From Candidatus Gastranaerophilales bacterium (lineage in GTDB: Bacteria > Cyanobacteriota > Vampirovibrionia > Gastranaerophilales > Gastranaerophilaceae), in assembly GCA_947589705.1 (NCBI GenBank), contig CANQCO010000002.1, positions 1 to 57,755 on the forward strand: a stretch of DNA of 57,755 bases, in the 5' to 3' direction. A program made the position numbers and the translations under genes. This document shows positions 54,981 through 57,755 of the stretch, piece by piece (within the stretch, counting starts at the first letter, position 1; the number at the start of each line of letters is the position of its first letter). Under the pieces are notes generated by a model, which saw only the letters and a program-made list of their open reading frames with translations, searched no databases and was not told the DNA's origin.

Positions 54981-55145
54981 GCAGCGACACCTTTATGGTT
55001 GGTTTGATTTATCATATTTGAGCCTAAGTTGAAACCCGCTCTGCGGGGCTTGAAATTCCTTTTCGCTCAAGCTTGTCGTTCGTTCGGTCGTAGCGACGAC
55101 CTTATATTTGGACTAGCTTATTATATTTGAGCCAAACTTTGACCC
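54981..55145. repeat. GC-rich imperfect repeat inserted between rpsN and rpsH
   Basis: Two copies (54981-55037 and 55090-55145, period about 109) share AGCGAC, ACCTTNTAT, ATATTTGAGCC and a final GACCC/AACCC. Each copy ends with a GC-rich hairpin: CCCGC-TCT-GCGGG at 55035-55047 and CCGGC-CGCT-GCCGG at 55144-55157. A smaller hairpin, GTCG-TAG-CGAC, is near 55087-55097. The element touches the rpsN stop codon. Such an insertion inside a ribosomal operon is unusual. It resembles the other GC-rich patches in style but shares no long word with them. Confidence 0.7.
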
Positions 55146-55157
55146 GGCCGCTGCCGG

Positions 55158-55364
55158 CTACCAACTTGCTTTAACTACACCGGGCAATAAACCTTGATGA
55201 GCCATTTTTCTTAAGCATATTCTGCATATACCAAAGTCTCTGTGGAACCCGTGAGGACGTCCGCAGATTGAACATCTATTATGAAGTCTTACTCTCGGAT
55301 ATTTACCTTGTGCTGCCAATGCTTCTCTTTTAAGCTCTTTGTCTATCATTGATTTTTTAGCCAC
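55158..55364 (-). CDS. rpsN: 30S ribosomal protein S14, zinc-binding type
   Basis: A 68-residue short S14 with C-S-I-C and C-R-I-C (CxxC...CxxC), so the zinc-containing (C+) form. It ends [17 protein letters not shown], as most short forms do. Slightly longer at the N-terminus than usual. Confidence 0.97.
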   Translation of the reverse strand: MAKKSMIDKELKREALAAQGKYPRVRLHNRCSICGRPHGFHRDFGICRICLRKMAHQGLLPGVVKASW

Positions 55365-55379
55365 TTGTTTTACTCCTTT

Positions 55380-55931
55380 TTATTTTTTGAATGGCATACC
55401 AAGGGCTCTTAATAAAGCTCTTGCTTCTTCATCCGTATTTGCAGTCGTTATTATTGAAACATTCATACCATGAACCGCATCCAGTTCATCATAAGATATT
55501 TCAGGGAATAATGATTGTTCTTTTAAACCTAACGTATAATTTCCTCTACCGTCAAAACTCTTTGTGCTTACACCTCTAAAGTCACGAATTCTCGGAAGTA
55601 CAACACAAATAAGTTTTTGCAAGAAATCATACATTCTTTCGCCTCTGAGCGTTACCATAGCACCAACAGGCATCCCTTCTCTTAATTTGAATGCAGCTAT
55701 TGATTTTTTAGCTTTTGTTGATAATGCTCTTTGACCTGCTATTTTCGTTAATTGATTAACGATTGATTCAGCCAGTTTTGAATTATGACAAGCTTCACCA
55801 ACGCCCATATTTAAAACAATTTTGCTTAATTTAGGAATTTGGTGAATATTTTCATACTTAAATTCTTCTTGAAGAACTTTTTTAACTTCTTCGTTGTATT
55901 TGTCTTTCAAATTTTTTGTTACTACTGTCAT
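55380..55931 (-). CDS. rplE: 50S ribosomal protein L5
   Basis: 5S rRNA and central protuberance protein. The 183-residue protein has K-I-V-L-N-M-G-V-G, the [15 protein letters not shown] segment and [12 protein letters not shown], normal length. Confidence 0.97.
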   Translation of the reverse strand: MTVVTKNLKDKYNEEVKKVLQEEFKYENIHQIPKLSKIVLNMGVGEACHNSKLAESIVNQLTKIAGQRALSTKAKKSIAAFKLREGMPVGAMVTLRGERMYDFLQKLICVVLPRIRDFRGVSTKSFDGRGNYTLGLKEQSLFPEISYDELDAVHGMNVSIITTANTDEEARALLRALGMPFKK

Positions 55932-55952
55932 TTCCTTATCCTTTCGTAGAAT

Positions 55953-55971
55953 GCACTCCCTTTCGGAGTGC
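55953..55971. other. Perfect hairpin between rplX and rplE
   Basis: GCACTCC-CTTTC-GGAGTGC, a seven-pair stem in the 52-base gap of the operon. No T-run follows on the minus strand, so it is not a terminator; it may be a processing or regulatory element. Confidence 0.45.
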
Positions 55972-55983
55972 CCATACTGAAAA

Positions 55984-56322
55984 TTAATCTATGCGTTCGC
56001 CGCATTTTTTACAAACACGGACTTTTTTATTATCAATAACATCATACTTTATTCTTGTTGCTTTTTCACAAGCTGAGCAATATAACATTACTTTTGATGA
56101 ATCCATGGCAGCTTCTGTTTTAATTAAACCGCCCTGATTACCGCCTTGTGCTTTTTGTGCTTTTGTTACTATATTTGCACCTTCAACAATTACTTTATTT
56201 TCAGATGTTATTACTTTTTTTACGGAGCTTACTTTGCCTTTGTCTTTTCCTGATGTTATAACAACTTTATCTCCGCTTTTAACATGTATCGGGTGTTTTT
56301 CAACAGTTTTTTTATTTCTCAT
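55984..56322 (-). CDS. rplX: 50S ribosomal protein L24 with C-terminal zinc ribbon
   Basis: Assembly-initiating large-subunit protein. The 112-residue protein has the KOW core ([14 protein letters not shown]) and a C-terminal zinc ribbon C-S-A-C...C-K-K-C, found in many non-proteobacterial L24 proteins. Confidence 0.97.
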   Translation of the reverse strand: MRNKKTVEKHPIHVKSGDKVVITSGKDKGKVSSVKKVITSENKVIVEGANIVTKAQKAQGGNQGGLIKTEAAMDSSKVMLYCSACEKATRIKYDVIDNKKVRVCKKCGERID

Positions 56323-56332
56323 AATTCGTCTC

Positions 56333-56701
56333 CTATATTACTTCCGGAGCAAGAGATATAATCTTCATAAAGTTTTTATCTCTAAGCTCTCTGGCAACCG
56401 GTCCGAATACACGAGTACCTCTCGGGTTACCGTCTTTGTTTATTATTACCGCTGCATTTTCATCAAATCTGATTACACTGCCGTCTGCTCTTTTGATGTC
56501 AGCTTTTGTTCTTACAACAACTGCTCTTACGACTTCAGATTTCTTTACAGCCATATTCGGAGTAGCATCTTTAACAGCCGCAATAATTACGTCACCTACA
56601 TGAGCATACTTTTTATTTGAACTGCCCATTACACGGATACATAACAATTCTTTTGCACCTGTATTATCTGCTACTTGTAATCTTGTTTCTTGCTGTATCA
56701 T
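56333..56701 (-). CDS. rplN: 50S ribosomal protein L14
   Basis: Contacts S12 and 16S rRNA in the subunit interface. The 122-residue protein starts I-Q[13 protein letters not shown] and ends in the usual [12 protein letters not shown]; normal length. Confidence 0.98.
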   Translation of the reverse strand: MIQQETRLQVADNTGAKELLCIRVMGSSNKKYAHVGDVIIAAVKDATPNMAVKKSEVVRAVVVRTKADIKRADGSVIRFDENAAVIINKDGNPRGTRVFGPVARELRDKNFMKIISLAPEVI

Positions 56702-56724
56702 CTTATTTCATCCTTTGAAATTAC

Positions 56725-56970
56725 TTATTTTACTTTTTCAACAATTTCAGAAACAACCCAGCGTTTGCCGCCTGAAATCGGTTTTGATTCAACTATTCTT
56801 ACTATATCACCTTCTGAACATTGATTTTGTTCGTCATGTGCTTTGTAATTCTTTGTTGATTCAATAATCTTCTTATATTTCGGATGTTGACTATATAAAG
56901 CAACTTTTACAACCGCTGTTTTATCCATTTTGTTGCTTACTACAACACCTTGTTTTTCCTTCTTAGGCAT
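56725..56970 (-). CDS. rpsQ: 30S ribosomal protein S17
   Basis: 16S rRNA-binding OB-fold protein. The 81-residue protein has [11 protein letters not shown] and the [15 protein letters not shown] family signature. Confidence 0.97.
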   Translation of the reverse strand: MPKKEKQGVVVSNKMDKTAVVKVALYSQHPKYKKIIESTKNYKAHDEQNQCSEGDIVRIVESKPISGGKRWVVSEIVEKVK

Positions 56971-56989
56971 TTCTCATTAACCTCATTAG

Positions 56990-57202
56990 TTATACTGATT
57001 CTTTTTGTTTTATTACTGTTTTTACTCTTGCTATTGTTTTTCTGATTTCTTTCATTTGAGAGTTTGCTCTTCCTAAATCAGTAGCATTTTCATATTTATT
57101 GGTAGATCTTTTAAATCTTAAATCAAATAATTGTTTTTTATAGTCAACAACCATATCATTAAGTTCTTTAACTGATTTTTCGCGTATTTCTTCTAATTTC
57201 AT
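56990..57202 (-). CDS. rpmC: 50S ribosomal protein L29
   Basis: Small protein near the peptide exit tunnel. The 70-residue protein has the I-R-E-K-S-V-K-E-L-N-D-M and L-x-D-L-R-F-K-R motifs. Confidence 0.96.
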   Translation of the reverse strand: MKLEEIREKSVKELNDMVVDYKKQLFDLRFKRSTNKYENATDLGRANSQMKEIRKTIARVKTVIKQKESV

Positions 57203-57204
57203 AG

Positions 57205-57618
57205 CTATTCACCTGTTTTCTCAACAATTTTGACTTTAATTGGAAGTTTTTGAGCAGCTAATTCAAGTGCATGAATAGCTACATCTCTTTGTGGATAATC
57301 TAATTCAAATAGAATTCTTCCCGGTTTAACAACAGCTACCCAATATTCAGGGTTACCTTTGCCTTTACCCATACGAGTTTCAGCAGGTTTTGCCGTTATC
57401 GGTTTATCGGGGAATATTTTTATCCAAACATTACCGCCTCTTTTAATTTCACGAGTTATTGCACGTCTTGCGGCTTCTATCTGTCTTGATGTAATCCAAG
57501 CAGGATCTTGTGCCTGAAGTCCATATCCGCCTAACTCTAATTGAGTACCACGGGTTTCATGACCTTTCATTCTGCCTTTCATCATCTTTCTGTATTTTGT
57601 TTTCTTGGGCATTAACAT
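57205..57618 (-). CDS. rplP: 50S ribosomal protein L16
   Basis: Binds 5S rRNA and tRNA. The 137-residue protein has P-K-K-T-K-Y-R-K at its start, then [24 protein letters not shown] and the [12 protein letters not shown] motif. An alternative start two codons downstream (M-P-K-K) is possible. It ends three bases before the rpmC start. Confidence 0.97.
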   Translation of the reverse strand: MLMPKKTKYRKMMKGRMKGHETRGTQLELGGYGLQAQDPAWITSRQIEAARRAITREIKRGGNVWIKIFPDKPITAKPAETRMGKGKGNPEYWVAVVKPGRILFELDYPQRDVAIHALELAAQKLPIKVKIVEKTGE

Positions 57619-57645
57619 GATTGTTTTTCGCTCCTAATTCATTGT

Positions 57646-57755
57646 TTACTCATTTGTTTCATCTGTTGTTTCAGCTTTTACTTCTTGAGCCTGTGCAGCT
57701 GATGATTTTTTCTTTCTTCTTGCGCCTACAGGTTTTTCTTCAAAATTATTTGCAC
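57646..57755 (-). CDS. rpsC: 30S ribosomal protein S3, C-terminal fragment
   Basis: Only the last 35 residues are in the window: A-N-N-F-E-E-K-P-V-G, then A-R-R-K-K-K and an Ala/Glu/Thr-rich acidic tail ending T-N-E. Placement just before rplP is the standard S10 operon order. The tail is not conserved, so recognition rests on position and the basic G-A-R-R-K-K-K stretch. Confidence 0.8.
   Translation of the reverse strand, partial: ANNFEEKPVGARRKKKSSAAQAQEVKAETTDETNE

Noticed and set aside
1-57755. tRNA or rRNA genes
   Set aside because: I looked for the T-loop consensus on both strands and for rRNA landmarks and found none; a covariance-model search would be decisive.

Overview
The window is an AT-rich (about 30% G+C by eye), gene-dense bacterial chromosome segment from an organism with a Gram-negative, largely anaerobic character: class III ribonucleotide reductase, several radical SAM enzymes, MurQ, MscS, an LPS/exopolysaccharide-type acyltransferase and GalE. 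It uses the standard bacterial code; TGA is a genuine stop, for example in tilS, rsmA and ispE. The gene content, plus several lineage-specific proteins with an early SFG/TFG or NFxG motif, suggests an uncultured gut Gastranaerophilales (Melainabacteria/Vampirovibrionia). That assignment is inference from the sequence alone.

Left part (1-6.8 kb, minus strand): nrdD and the start of nrdG, behind a long palindrome; a tandem pair of membrane-anchored AAA+ proteins with degraded motifs; a GC-rich intergenic patch; a SPASM-like radical SAM protein with a C-terminal tail of the kind seen in surface-polysaccharide enzymes; then a small tyrosine recombinase. Between the last two genes lies a 116-bp segment bounded by inverted 26-bp sites, a candidate invertible promoter. 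6.9-17.5 kb: oligopeptide-type permease pair, MgtC-like protein, acyltransferase, hpt/tilS, cupin, an apparently inactive M48-like protein with a secreted partner, MscS, GalE and an acyltransferase. 17.6-26.5 kb: a B12-binding-type radical SAM protein, an EF-hand protein, a HisA-HisI-HisE fusion followed by hisD, an acetyltransferase, small hypotheticals, a membrane-anchored lytic transglycosylase and a rhodanese-like protein.

26.6-36.6 kb is a complete UMP biosynthesis operon with coupled genes: pyrK, pyrD, pyrE, pyrB, pyrC, a pyrF-carA fusion, then carB. It is preceded by a good promoter, a 12-codon leader ORF and a terminator-like hairpin that starts at the leader stop codon, which looks like a translation-coupled attenuator. 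carB is broken by an apparent 32-nt loss. Then come leuC, tsaD, an XRE regulator overlapping a frameshifted ribbon-helix-helix gene, a GH57 glycosidase, a 160-bp tandem repeat, a family-4 uracil-DNA glycosylase, and a 1135-residue coiled-coil repeat protein convergent with a 912-residue helical protein.

Right part (49.7-57.8 kb): the overlapping set rsmA-ispE-murQ, a DegT-family aminotransferase, and the S10/spc ribosomal operon from the end of rpsC to rplR. The operon stops after rplR at a bidirectional terminator instead of continuing into rpsE, and carries a GC-rich repeat insertion between rpsN and rpsH. Related GC-rich intergenic patches occur at four places in the window and are the main structure not explained by genes.
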